From the NCBI GenBank assembly GCA_023440945.1, contig JAEZRL010000510.1:1-34644 (forward strand): 34,644 nucleotides of DNA, read 5' to 3'. This stretch comes from Bacteroidota bacterium (GTDB lineage Bacteria; Bacteroidota; Bacteroidia; Chitinophagales; Chitinophagaceae). This document shows positions 7,255 through 15,230 of the stretch, piece by piece. The first letter of the stretch is position 1; each line of letters opens with the position of its first letter. Under the pieces are notes generated by a model, which searched no databases, was not told the DNA's origin, and saw only the letters and a program-made list of their open reading frames with translations. Both the position numbers and the translations under genes were made by a program.

Positions 7255-8087
7255 AGTTATCCCGCAAAATTGAACAAAGTTTTTTCACGTATTTATCTGC
7301 TGCTGTAACACTTGTTATTGTATTGGTGTTGGCCTATATTCTTTTTGTTATCATTAAAAAAGGATACTCTTCTCTCTCCTGGGAAATACTTTCACAGGAA
7401 CCAAAAGGCGGATTTTATTTTGGAAGAGAAGGTGGCATTTTAAATGCAATAACAGGTTCGTTTTATCTGGCTGTGGGTGCAACGATAATCGCTTTTATAG
7501 TGAGTTTACCTGTTGCATTATTTATGAATGTTTATCTTGTACGGTTTCAAAAATTGTTGGTAGGCATTCGTTTTTTTCTCGATGTTTTGTGGGGTATTCC
7601 TTCGATTGTTTATGGCACTTTTGGATTTATTATCTTATTATTTTTTGGATTGAAAAATTCTTTAGGCGCAGGAATGATTACTGTTGCTGCACTTATATCT
7701 CCTATTATGATAAGAGCAATGGATGAAGTTTTAAAAACCATCCCTATCGGTTTACAGGAAGCCGCTTATTCATTAGGCTCTAACAAAACGGAAACCGCTT
7801 ATAAAGTTTTTTTCAGGCAGGCTTTACCGGGATTTGCTACAGCTATTTTACTCGCTTTTGGCAGAGGTATCGGTGATGCAGCTTCTGTTTTATTTACAGC
7901 AGGCTACACAGATCATATTCCACGAAATCTTAGCGATCCAACAGCAACACTTCCTCTTGCCATTTTCTTTCAACTTAGTTCACCGATAGAAGCTGTGCAA
8001 AACCGTGCATTTGCAGCAGCGATCATTCTAACTTTTATTGTTCTCTGTATCAGTATAACATCCCGTTTGTTATACAAAAGAAAATAA
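7251..8087 (+). CDS. pstA: Pst-type ABC transporter permease (PstA-like)
   Basis: A 278-residue permease with an N-terminal transmembrane segment (about 18-38), four to five further segments, and the EAA-type loop QEAAYSLGSNKTETAYKVFFRQALPGFATAILLAFGRGIGDAASVLFTAGYT. The RGIGDAA segment corresponds to the RAIGETA-like motif of phosphate permeases. ALFMNVYLVRF and LWGIPSIVYGTFGFI are also typical of the PstA/PstC pair. It is translationally coupled to pstC and ends 25 bp before the ATPase gene. The Asp in place of Glu in the GET-like motif is a small departure from the usual family pattern. Confidence 0.87.
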   Translation: MKLSRKIEQSFFTYLSAAVTLVIVLVLAYILFVIIKKGYSSLSWEILSQEPKGGFYFGREGGILNAITGSFYLAVGATIIAFIVSLPVALFMNVYLVRFQKLLVGIRFFLDVLWGIPSIVYGTFGFIILLFFGLKNSLGAGMITVAALISPIMIRAMDEVLKTIPIGLQEAAYSLGSNKTETAYKVFFRQALPGFATAILLAFGRGIGDAASVLFTAGYTDHIPRNLSDPTATLPLAIFFQLSSPIEAVQNRAFAAAIILTFIVLCISITSRLLYKRK

Positions 8088-8112
8088 AACAATCATTGCT
8101 AAAATCAAACTT

Positions 8113-8916
8113 ATGCAAACAACAACAACAGGTGTAAATACAATCGTTCGCTCAGTAAAAAATGAAATTCCTCTTTTAAACATTCATGCTTTAAATGTGC
8201 ATAGTAAAAATGCTCACCTATTGAAGAATATTAATCTTAATATTCCAAGAAATAAGATAACCGTTTTATTAGGTCCTTCAGGTTGCGGTAAAACAACTTT
8301 ATTAAAGTGCATGAATCGTTTAACAGATCTATATAGTGAACTAAAACTAAGCGGTTCAATTGAAATTGACGGACAAGATATTTTGAATGAAAAAAATGAT
8401 ATAACACAGATAAGACAAAAAATGGGACTGGTTATGCAAAGGCCTTTTCCTTTACCAATGTCTATTTACGATAACATCGCTTATGGTTTGAAAATAAAAG
8501 GTATTCGGAATAAAAACATCATAAAAGAAAAGGTAGAGAAGCATTTGCGGGAAGTGGCATTATGGGATGAAGTAAAAGACCGTTTAAAAAGTTCCGCTCA
8601 ACGATTATCTATAGGACAGCAACAGCGCCTCTGTCTTGCAAGAGGTTTAGCTGTTGAACCTGAAATTATTTTAGCAGATGAGCCTACATCTGCACTTGAT
8701 CCTATTTCAAGCAGGGTGATAGAAGAGCAGTTTACGGAATTAAAAGATAATTATACTATCATACTTGTAACGCATATTTTGAGGCAGGCAAAACGACTTG
8801 CAGATTATGTTGTATTCATGTATTACGGTGAAATAATTGAGCAGGGAACTGCAGAAGAAATATTTGATCATCCAAAAACAGAAATACTAAAAGAATATTT
8901 AAGAGTTGGACACTGA
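8113..8916 (+). CDS. pstB: Pst-type ABC transporter ATPase (PstB-like)
   Basis: A 267-residue cytoplasmic ATPase that powers the importer. Visible motifs are Walker A GPSGCGKTT (54-62), Q-loop MGLVMQRPFPLPMSIYDNIAYG, signature LSIGQQQR (165-172), Walker B with D-loop ILADEPTSALDP (186-197) and the switch His221. CMNRLTDLYSELKLSGSIEIDG and the PFPLPMSIYDN segment are typical of PstB rather than of other importer ATPases. The N-terminus is about 20 residues longer than usual. It is the last gene of the operon, closed by the terminator at 8954-8980. No phoU follows, which is unusual for a pst operon. Confidence 0.9.
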   Translation: MQTTTTGVNTIVRSVKNEIPLLNIHALNVHSKNAHLLKNINLNIPRNKITVLLGPSGCGKTTLLKCMNRLTDLYSELKLSGSIEIDGQDILNEKNDITQIRQKMGLVMQRPFPLPMSIYDNIAYGLKIKGIRNKNIIKEKVEKHLREVALWDEVKDRLKSSAQRLSIGQQQRLCLARGLAVEPEIILADEPTSALDPISSRVIEEQFTELKDNYTIILVTHILRQAKRLADYVVFMYYGEIIEQGTAEEIFDHPKTEILKEYLRVGH

Positions 8917-8953
8917 CCTTTTGTTGTTGGGAAGTGTACGTTTGAGCAAACCG

Positions 8954-8980
8954 GCCGTCTTGTCTAAGACGGCTTTTTTT
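8954..8980 (+). terminator. Intrinsic terminator of the Pst-like operon
   Basis: A perfect 8-bp stem GCCGTCTT (8954-8961) / AAGACGGC (8966-8973) with a 4-nt loop is followed by seven T (8974-8980). It lies 37 bp after the ATPase stop. Confidence 0.92.
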
Positions 8981-9019
8981 AGAAGACAGAAGATAGGAGA
9001 AAGAAGAATCGCTCACCTT

Positions 9020-9976
9020 TCATATTTCAAGTTTTGCATTTCCAGTTTCGGCTTTCAATGAATATGGTTCAATGAAAATTTGTTTGATAACAGGATATTT
9101 TTCCTGGATGTTCTGTTGAAGCCGTCGTATTGCTTTGATAATATCATCGGTACTAAGCCCTTCTTTAAAGACAGTTTCAAGCACCAATAAAATTTCTTCG
9201 GGAGCAAGGTAAGTAGATAAAGGATAAAAAATTTTTTCAACCGCTTCATCCTGCTGTGCTATTGCTACAACATTTTTCAATATTTCAGGATCAGCAGTTT
9301 CTCCCATCAATAAACTCCGGCTTTCTCTTGCAAGTAATAATGACACTACCGTTAATATCAATCCTATAATAATAGATGCAATACCATCGAAATAGGGATT
9401 ATTATAACGATGACCAAAATAAACACCTGCAAAAGCCACAAGTATGCCTAACACATCAGCTGCATCTTCAAACAACACAACAAAAGTTGCGGGATCTTTA
9501 CTTTTTTTGATTGAACTCCATACAGAACGATCGCCTCTTATTTTATTAAAGTTGCGAAGGGCTACTAAAAAAGATGTGCCGTCAAATAAAAAAGCAACTC
9601 CTAATACAATATAACTCCAGGTAGGATCTTCAATCAATTCGGGCTGCTGCAAATGCGTTATGCCTTCATAAAATGCAATACCGCCGCCAATGCCAAATAT
9701 TAAAATAGAAACAATAAACGACCAAAAGTATAATTCTTTTCCATAGCCGAAAGGACGGTCTTTATCTGCAGGTTTTTTGCTTTTATGTATGCCGAGTAAT
9801 AACAGAATTTCATTGCCGGTATCAACGGTTGAATGTATGCCTTCAGATATCATAGCAGAGCTTCCGCTGATAGCTGCTGCAATAAATTTTGTTATCGCAA
9901 TCGCAAGATTTGCAAACAATGCGCTGTATATAGGAAGTTTTGAAGAAGCCACTTTCCAAGATGCATTCAAAACCAT
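9020..9976 (-). CDS. Cation diffusion facilitator transporter, ZnT9-like subgroup
   Basis: A 318-residue inner-membrane efflux protein that probably exports Zn2+ or another divalent metal in exchange for protons. The metal site residues His48-xxx-Asp52 in SEGIHSTVDTGNE (TM2) and Glu170/Asp171-xxx-Asp174 in FEDAADVLG (TM5) are visible. The segments RPFGYGKELYFWSFIVSI and GGGIAFYEGITHLQ.PEL resemble the SLC30A9/ZnT9 branch rather than CzcD/ZitB. A cytoplasmic domain of about 90 residues follows TM6 (ETADPEILKNVVAIAQQDEAV onward). The start MVLNASWKVASSK is the only reasonable one. It is convergent with the Pst-like operon and downstream of the DUF2911 gene, from which a terminator separates it. 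The metal is not determined. Confidence 0.9.
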   Translation of the reverse strand: MVLNASWKVASSKLPIYSALFANLAIAITKFIAAAISGSSAMISEGIHSTVDTGNEILLLLGIHKSKKPADKDRPFGYGKELYFWSFIVSILIFGIGGGIAFYEGITHLQQPELIEDPTWSYIVLGVAFLFDGTSFLVALRNFNKIRGDRSVWSSIKKSKDPATFVVLFEDAADVLGILVAFAGVYFGHRYNNPYFDGIASIIIGLILTVVSLLLARESRSLLMGETADPEILKNVVAIAQQDEAVEKIFYPLSTYLAPEEILLVLETVFKEGLSTDDIIKAIRRLQQNIQEKYPVIKQIFIEPYSLKAETGNAKLEI

Positions 9977-10052
9977 GCCATCAGGTTCAACAATTCCTAA
10001 TATCCTGATCGAACTGCTGATACTGATATTTAAAAATTTTCATTATGCATTA

Positions 10053-10084
10053 TAAAAAAAGAGCTTGTAAAAACAAGCTCTTTT
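10053..10084. terminator. Intrinsic terminator after the DUF2911 gene
   Basis: AAAAGAGCTTGT, a 4-nt loop and ACAAGCTCTTTT form a perfect 12-bp hairpin at 10057-10084. On the minus strand it is followed by more U (A-run from 10053), so it ends the DUF2911 transcript before the cation transporter gene. Confidence 0.9.
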
Positions 10085-10143
10085 CATTTCAAATAATTTC
10101 AGATCTTTATCAGCAGCATTAGTTTTATCAAGCAATAAAAAAG

Positions 10144-10977
10144 CTATAAGGTTTTTATCAATTCATTTGCCATCCGCACATAATCATCATTTTTTGCTGC
10201 AGTTGCGGTAGTAATACATTTTTGTGCACTTGCTTTTGCTGCAGCTTTATCACCTAAGGCTTTTTCAATTCTTGCTTTAAGAAGATGCATATAAAAAGCA
10301 TCATCATTGTTTTGGAGTGCGCTATTTACATTCTCCAATGCTTTGCTGTAATTCTTATCCATTTCATAATAAAAATTCGCAGCCTGCCAGTAAGGTTTTT
10401 TATCAGACTGCAAAGCAGATTCAATCTGTGCTCTTAGTTTGTCTTTAATGTTTGTAGTGATGGGTACGCGAACATCAGTATTAGCCCACTTCAAATGCAG
10501 ATCGCAGCTTTCTGCAGTAATGTTGCCGAACTGCATGGTAAAGGTTTCAACAGGGGAAGAAGTTTTTTGAGATGCTACTGTAAATCTTGCAACGTCATTT
10601 TTTTCATCGTAGTCAGTGCCAGATTTGTCTGCACCTTTGTTGATGATAACTGTCCATTCTTTCTGTCCGGGAACAGTGAAAATAGCATAAGTGCCACTAT
10701 CTAATTGCTTGCCACCAATAGTTACAGGGTTGTCAAAAATGATTTTTGTGGCATTGTTTGCCCCTGTGCGCCATACTTTACCCAACGGAGCAAGCTCACT
10801 ATTTTGTTGGAAAATCTGTCTTCCCTTAATAGAAGGACGGGAATATTCAAGCACAATTTTGCCTACTCCAAAATTTTGAATAATAGTTTGTGTAGGGCTT
10901 GCCTGCGGCATGTTTAATTGTGCATTCGAGAAAAATACAAAGGCAAAACATAAGTGTAACAACAATAATCTTTTCAT
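10144..10977 (-). CDS. DUF2911 secreted protein with helical-repeat tail
   Basis: A 277-residue exported protein with signal peptide MKRLLLLHLCFAFVFFSNAQ, cut after SNAQ. Residues about 25-165 match DUF2911, a domain common in Bacteroidota: SPTQTIIQNFGVGKIVLEYSRPS, GKVWRTGANNATKI, LDSGTYAIFTVPG and EWTVIINKGADKSGTDYDEKND. The C-terminal about 100 residues are helical with TPR-like spacing (ALENVNSALQNNDDAFYMHLLKARIEKALGDKAAAKASAQKCI). DUF2911 has no established activity. The gene stands alone between the anti-sigma gene and the cation transporter. Confidence 0.9.
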   Translation of the reverse strand: MKRLLLLHLCFAFVFFSNAQLNMPQASPTQTIIQNFGVGKIVLEYSRPSIKGRQIFQQNSELAPLGKVWRTGANNATKIIFDNPVTIGGKQLDSGTYAIFTVPGQKEWTVIINKGADKSGTDYDEKNDVARFTVASQKTSSPVETFTMQFGNITAESCDLHLKWANTDVRVPITTNIKDKLRAQIESALQSDKKPYWQAANFYYEMDKNYSKALENVNSALQNNDDAFYMHLLKARIEKALGDKAAAKASAQKCITTATAAKNDDYVRMANELIKTL

Positions 10978-11034
10978 AAAAAGTAGTTTTTACAAACGTA
11001 CAATTTGTAAACAGCATTTTACACAGTGCAGTTG

Positions 11035-12222
11035 TTAATACTTTACTTTGATGCGACTTCTTTTATCGGTATTGCTTGTTGTCCATTTCGGGCCGCTCTT
11101 AATGGCCTCAATTGCTTTATTGGTTAAAGCATTATCGGTTGAGTGAAGTATTTTAAAATTATAAGGGTGGCCTTCTTCGTTTATTGAAAACTCAAGCTCA
11201 ATTTCATTCTCGGCAGAATAAGTTGTATCGTAAGGTTTGTTGAGTTTTTTATAAACATATTCCTGGAATGACTCCCAACCACCTTCGGGAATTGAAGCTG
11301 TGGTATCTTTTGTTAAAGCTGACTTCTTTTTTGTACCGAAACCTGTAACAACAACTTCCGAAAGCGAAAATGTTTTGTCTTTTAATACAACTGTGTTATA
11401 GGCATTATTATGAAGCCGTGTAACAACAGGCTTATAACCCATTGCGGAAATATTTGAAACCACAGAACTATCGCCAGAATTAAAACTGAAATAGCCGTTC
11501 TTATCTGTGACAATGGTGCTGTCATTAATTTTTATCTCTGCATTCACCACAGGTGAGCTGTCTTTATTAATAACTCTTCCTGCTATATAAGAATTGTTAT
11601 CCCTAAAAGCAGACATCCTTGCAGATGCTGCAGCAAAGGCTGATGTACTTTCTGCCTCTTTTGTAAAAGGTTTTTTTGCTTCGGCTATGTTTCTGGCTTT
11701 ATCTACCTCTTTTTCGTTTTGGTGAAATGATTTCTTTTTTCCTTTTTCTAAAGTTTTTGAATTTTCAACCTTAGCTATTACAGGTTCTTTTTTTAAAGTA
11801 AGCAGTGTATCTGCAATATTTTTTTCTTCAATCGGTTTGATACTGTCCGCTGAAAGTGTAGAAGTGTTTTTCGCTAACTCAACTTCTTTCCCAGCAAAAT
11901 TTCTGTTCAAAATAATCACTGTTATCAAACCGATACCAACAAGTAATAACACTGATGCTGCTATCATCCAGCTATTTTTCTGCGAAGGCATTATAACAAC
12001 TCTCGCAGGCTGAGATTTTTGTAAAGCTGTTTTTATTTCTTCTAAGTTTTTCTTAGCTGTAGTAAAGGAGGATTTACCGTAACCTTCAATGGCATCAGCA
12101 AGAAAAGGATCTTGCAAAGCAGCACGTTCTATTTCGTGCATTTCTTTCGCATTCATTTTCCCTTGCAGATATCTTTCAATATCTTCTAAAGTGTAATTGA
12201 TATGTCTTGATTCACCTGCCAT
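11035..12222 (-). CDS. Membrane anti-sigma-like protein with carboxypeptidase-regulatory and TonB-C domains
   Basis: A 395-residue single-span protein. The cytoplasmic part (1-80) has the short helical YTLEDIERYLQGKMNAKEMHEIERAALQDPFLADAIEGY region seen in Bacteroidota anti-sigma proteins. One transmembrane helix lies at 85-106. The periplasmic part holds a low-complexity, Lys-rich linker, a carboxypeptidase-regulatory-like domain (about 213-295, SYIAGRVINKDSSPVVNAEI through LSEVVVTGFG) and a TonB C-terminal-like domain (about 305-395). The start overlaps the sigma-factor stop by 11 bp, so the two are coupled. It probably binds the sigma factor and relays an envelope signal. The TonB-C fusion suggests contact with an outer-membrane receptor, which is inference. 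Confidence 0.88.
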   Translation of the reverse strand: MAGESRHINYTLEDIERYLQGKMNAKEMHEIERAALQDPFLADAIEGYGKSSFTTAKKNLEEIKTALQKSQPARVVIMPSQKNSWMIAASVLLLVGIGLITVIILNRNFAGKEVELAKNTSTLSADSIKPIEEKNIADTLLTLKKEPVIAKVENSKTLEKGKKKSFHQNEKEVDKARNIAEAKKPFTKEAESTSAFAAASARMSAFRDNNSYIAGRVINKDSSPVVNAEIKINDSTIVTDKNGYFSFNSGDSSVVSNISAMGYKPVVTRLHNNAYNTVVLKDKTFSLSEVVVTGFGTKKKSALTKDTTASIPEGGWESFQEYVYKKLNKPYDTTYSAENEIELEFSINEEGHPYNFKILHSTDNALTNKAIEAIKSGPKWTTSNTDKRSRIKVKY

Positions 12223-12697
12223 TTTTTTCCATGCAAATTTTCAGGTTACGTCTTCCATTTTGAATAAGGCTTCTTATTTTATTCCATTCAAAACCCGTTA
12301 ATTCAACTATTTCATTATAACATTTGTTCTGTAAATAAAAAAGCTCAATGCTTTGCTTTTGTTCTGCCGGAAGCTTTTCTATACAATGCTCTAGTTTCTT
12401 TAGCTCCTGCTCTTTTTCCAGCACATTATCAAGATGCGAAAAATCTTCTGATTGCATAACGGTAGAAGGAAATTCAACCGTTATCATTTTCTTTTCCTTT
12501 CGCAGTTGCATCAAACAAAAATTCTTTGCTACAGCATACAACCAGCTTTTAAAATTATCAATATTATGTTGTGGAACTTTCTGCAATAATTCTTCATAAA
12601 TACTCATCACCGCATCTTTTGCAGCTTCTTCATCCAGGTATTTTACGCAAACGCCATAAGTTAAGTCAACATAACGCAGGTAAAGACGAGCAAGCAT
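12212..12697 (-). CDS. ECF RNA polymerase sigma factor
   Basis: A 161-residue ECF sigma factor. Region 2 is recognisable in YLRYVDLTYGVCVKYLDEEAAKDAVMSIYEELL, with FKSWLYAVAKNFCLMQLRKEKK after it. Region 4 is EKLPAEQKQSIELFYLQNKCYNEIVELTGFEWNKIRSLIQNGRRNLKI. The ATG at 12697 is the first available start but cuts into region 2. The 13 codons upstream translate as sigma-like sequence (ELFLAFKQTGEQE) with no ATG, GTG or TTG, and are preceded in frame by TAG at 12737-12739. The true N-terminus is therefore uncertain. It is co-transcribed with the overlapping anti-sigma gene and is probably bound by its product. A dispersed repeat (copy B) lies upstream. Confidence 0.9.
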   Translation of the reverse strand: MLARLYLRYVDLTYGVCVKYLDEEAAKDAVMSIYEELLQKVPQHNIDNFKSWLYAVAKNFCLMQLRKEKKMITVEFPSTVMQSEDFSHLDNVLEKEQELKKLEHCIEKLPAEQKQSIELFYLQNKCYNEIVELTGFEWNKIRSLIQNGRRNLKICMEKNGR

Positions 12698-12784
12698 TTC
12701 CTGCTCACCCGTTTGCTTGAAAGCGAGAAATAATTCCTAATCTGTTTCCGGCGCTTTTTCTATGTGTTTTGCAGATATCAAATA

Positions 12785-12882
12785 CTATTTTTTCTATGTT
12801 GTACTTAGCGTTGTTGCTACTATTATACTTTGTTGTGCCACTCACTTGTACTGCAGTAATCGCTTCAGCAGCTTTCAAAAAG
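12785..12882 (+). repeat. Dispersed intergenic element, copy B
   Basis: Copy B. TATTTTTT-like run at 12786-12793, the shared block TTGTTGCTACTATTATACTT, then the core GTTGTGCCACTCACTT at 12832-12847 and a tail ending CAGCAGCTTTCAAAAA that matches copy F. The T-run is followed by C, not G, and the GTTCWTTA block is degenerate. The interval is between the divergent sigma and vWA genes; apart from this repeat nothing else was recognised in 12698-13047. Confidence 0.72.
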
Positions 12883-13047
12883 TTATCCTGTTTTCTCTGC
12901 CTTAAAAACTTCTATCGGCAAAGTAAGACAAAAAAAATTCAGAAGGGTTTATGTAAAAAAATCCAAAGCTGCATCTTTTTTAAAACATCAAGCATTTAAT
13001 TACGGAGAGTCTTATTCAATAAATTATCTCATCCTAAATCAGACATT

Positions 13048-14955
13048 ATGAAAAGTATTCTGTTATGCTTAATGGCATTCGCATTTTCCGTATCAACAAC
13101 TGTTTCTTCAACAGTCATAAAAGGAGTAATAAAAGACGAAAACAACAATCCTGTCAGCGGTGCTTCAGTTGCAATTAAAGGAACGCAAACAAGCACAGTT
13201 ACAGATTCTTCAGGTGCTTTTGAAATAGAGGTTCCAAATGAAAAAGCAGTGCTAGTAATTTCTGCCCTTGGTTATGTTACACAGGAAATATCTGTTAATG
13301 AAAATAATTTTCTAAATATTCAATTGAAAGCTTCAAATGCAGTGTTACAGGATGTAGTAGTTACAGGCTATTCGGTGAACAAACAAATAAATCAAACAGC
13401 AAGTGTTGTATTAGCAGGCAGAGCAAACGGCATAATGGTAAGAGGAGCAGCAAGCTTATCAAAAAGAAAAGCAGAATATAAAAACGGCTACAATGCTCAC
13501 TGGCGTTATAATAATAATTACAACCGGGAAGGTTATGATAAGATAACTGATAATCCATTTTTGAAAGTAAAAGATAATCCTTTATCTACTTTCTCCATTG
13601 ATGTGGATGCAGCTTCATACGCAAACGTCAGAAGATTTATTAATGAAGGACAACTACCTCCGGCAGGAGCAGTGAGAATTGAAGAAATGATAAATTATTT
13701 CAGCTACAAATATCCACAGCCATCCGACGATAGACCTTTTAGTGTGAATACAGAATTATCTGTTTGTCCCTGGAACAACAAACACGGACTTTTATTAATT
13801 GGCTTACAGGGCAAGATCATTCCAGCAGGAAATCTTCCTCCATCCAATCTTGTTTTCCTGGTTGACGTAAGTGGCAGCATGATGGATGAAGACAAACTTC
13901 CACTCGTTCAATCTTCTTTAAAATTATTAGTTGATCAGTTAAGGCCGCAGGATAAGGTTGCAATGGTTGTTTATGCAGGTAATGCCGGAGTGGTTTTACC
14001 TTCAACACATGGTGATAATAAAACGAGAATAAAAGATGCAATCAATCGCCTTGAGGCCGGTGGTTCAACTGCTGGCGGAGAAGGCATTCAGCTTGCGTAT
14101 AAAATTGCAAGAGAAAACTTTTTAAAGAATGGTAATAACCGGGTTATTCTTTGCACAGATGGCGATTTTAATGTAGGCATCAGCAGCGATGATCAACTTG
14201 AAACGCTTATTGAAAACGAAAGAAAGTGCGGCGTGTTTCTTACTGTTTTAAGTTATGGAACAGGCAATTATCAAGATGCAAAAATGCAAAAGCTGGCAGA
14301 TAGAGGCAATGGCAATCATGCTTATATTGATGGATTATCGGAAGCGAAAAAAGTATTGATACATGAGTTCGGTGGCACTTTATTTACGATAGCAAAAGAT
14401 GTAAAACTGCAGATAGAGTTTAATACTGCTAAAGTGCAGGGTTATCGTTTGATCGGATATGAAAACCGCCTCCTGGCAAAAGAAGATTTTAATAATGATA
14501 AAAAAGATGCAGGAGAATTAGGCAGTGGTCATAGCGTTACAGCTTTGTATGAAATTATTCCGTCAGGTATAAAAACAAACGAATTGGATAGTGTTGATGC
14601 GCTTCGTTATCAAAAAACAAAAAGAGAGAAAAATACAGATGGGTTTACAAACGAGATAGTAAATATAAAACTTCGCTATAAGGAACCGGATGCTGAAACA
14701 AGTAAACTTATTCAACATCCGGTTTTGGATAATGTTGTTGCTTTGGAAAACACTTCTGATAATTTCCGCTTTGCTTCATCTGTAGCTGCATTTGGAATGT
14801 TACTAAGAGATTCAAAATACAAAGGCACAAGCGATTTTGATCTGGTAAACAAATTGGCTAAAAAAGCAATCACTGATGACGAAGAAGGTTACAAAATAGA
14901 GTTTATCAAACTTTCAAAAGCAGCATCCTTATTAAAGAACAATAAAGAAAAGTGA
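13048..14955 (+). CDS. vWA-domain protein, YfbK family, with carboxypeptidase-regulatory domain
   Basis: A 635-residue exported protein with an N-terminal signal (about 1-20). Residues about 22-110 form a carboxypeptidase-regulatory-like domain (IKGVIKDENNNPVSGASVAIKG through DVVVTGYSV) as in SusC-type proteins, but no barrel follows. Residues about 175-265 match the domain preceding vWA in YfbK (TFSIDVDAASYANVRRFINE). The vWA domain has an intact MIDAS motif DVSGS (273-277), with ILCTDGDFNVG later. The C-terminal about 170 residues (YRLIGYENRLLAKEDFNNDKKDAGELGSGHSVTALYEI) match the DUF3520-type tail. Probably a periplasmic or surface adhesion or scaffolding protein; function unknown. It is divergent from the sigma operon. 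Confidence 0.9.
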   Translation: MKSILLCLMAFAFSVSTTVSSTVIKGVIKDENNNPVSGASVAIKGTQTSTVTDSSGAFEIEVPNEKAVLVISALGYVTQEISVNENNFLNIQLKASNAVLQDVVVTGYSVNKQINQTASVVLAGRANGIMVRGAASLSKRKAEYKNGYNAHWRYNNNYNREGYDKITDNPFLKVKDNPLSTFSIDVDAASYANVRRFINEGQLPPAGAVRIEEMINYFSYKYPQPSDDRPFSVNTELSVCPWNNKHGLLLIGLQGKIIPAGNLPPSNLVFLVDVSGSMMDEDKLPLVQSSLKLLVDQLRPQDKVAMVVYAGNAGVVLPSTHGDNKTRIKDAINRLEAGGSTAGGEGIQLAYKIARENFLKNGNNRVILCTDGDFNVGISSDDQLETLIENERKCGVFLTVLSYGTGNYQDAKMQKLADRGNGNHAYIDGLSEAKKVLIHEFGGTLFTIAKDVKLQIEFNTAKVQGYRLIGYENRLLAKEDFNNDKKDAGELGSGHSVTALYEIIPSGIKTNELDSVDALRYQKTKREKNTDGFTNEIVNIKLRYKEPDAETSKLIQHPVLDNVVALENTSDNFRFASSVAAFGMLLRDSKYKGTSDFDLVNKLAKKAITDDEEGYKIEFIKLSKAASLLKNNKEK

Positions 14956-15096
14956 TGATAAGAAAGTTTTATTGGGTTGATAAGGCTTCAACAAAATGAA
15001 TAATCAATCTTTTAAAGATTTTATGTCATAGAATTAAGGAAAAGACTTGCAATTGATGCTGTAATCAATTTTCATTTCAATTAGAAGATTTTTCGA

Positions 15097-15179
15097 ACCA
15101 CATAAGAAACATTAGAACACAATAGGAATCACATAGAGAAGTAGGTTTTTGATCTATGTTCCTATGTGCCTTATGTGGT
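15097..15179. repeat. Long imperfect inverted repeat between convergent genes
   Basis: ACCACATAAG (15097-15106) pairs with CTTATGTGGT (15170-15179). The inner part (AATAGGAATCACATAG with CTATGTTCCTATG) continues the pairing imperfectly to a loop at about 15137-15153, for about 83 bp in total. The CACATAG-rich sequence resembles intergenic palindromic elements of other Bacteroidota, from memory only. It lies between the 3' ends of the vWA gene and xerD and may be a bidirectional terminator or a mobile palindrome. The rest of 14956-15230 shows nothing else. Confidence 0.8.
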
Positions 15180-15230
15180 AAACTATTTTTCTTGCTCTTT
15201 TATTTAAAACTTTTATGCAAATACGAATTC

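Noticed and set aside
5317..8916. Firm call as the phosphate transporter
   Set aside because: Family is clear, but the binding-site loop, missing phoU and Rrf2 neighbour leave the substrate open.
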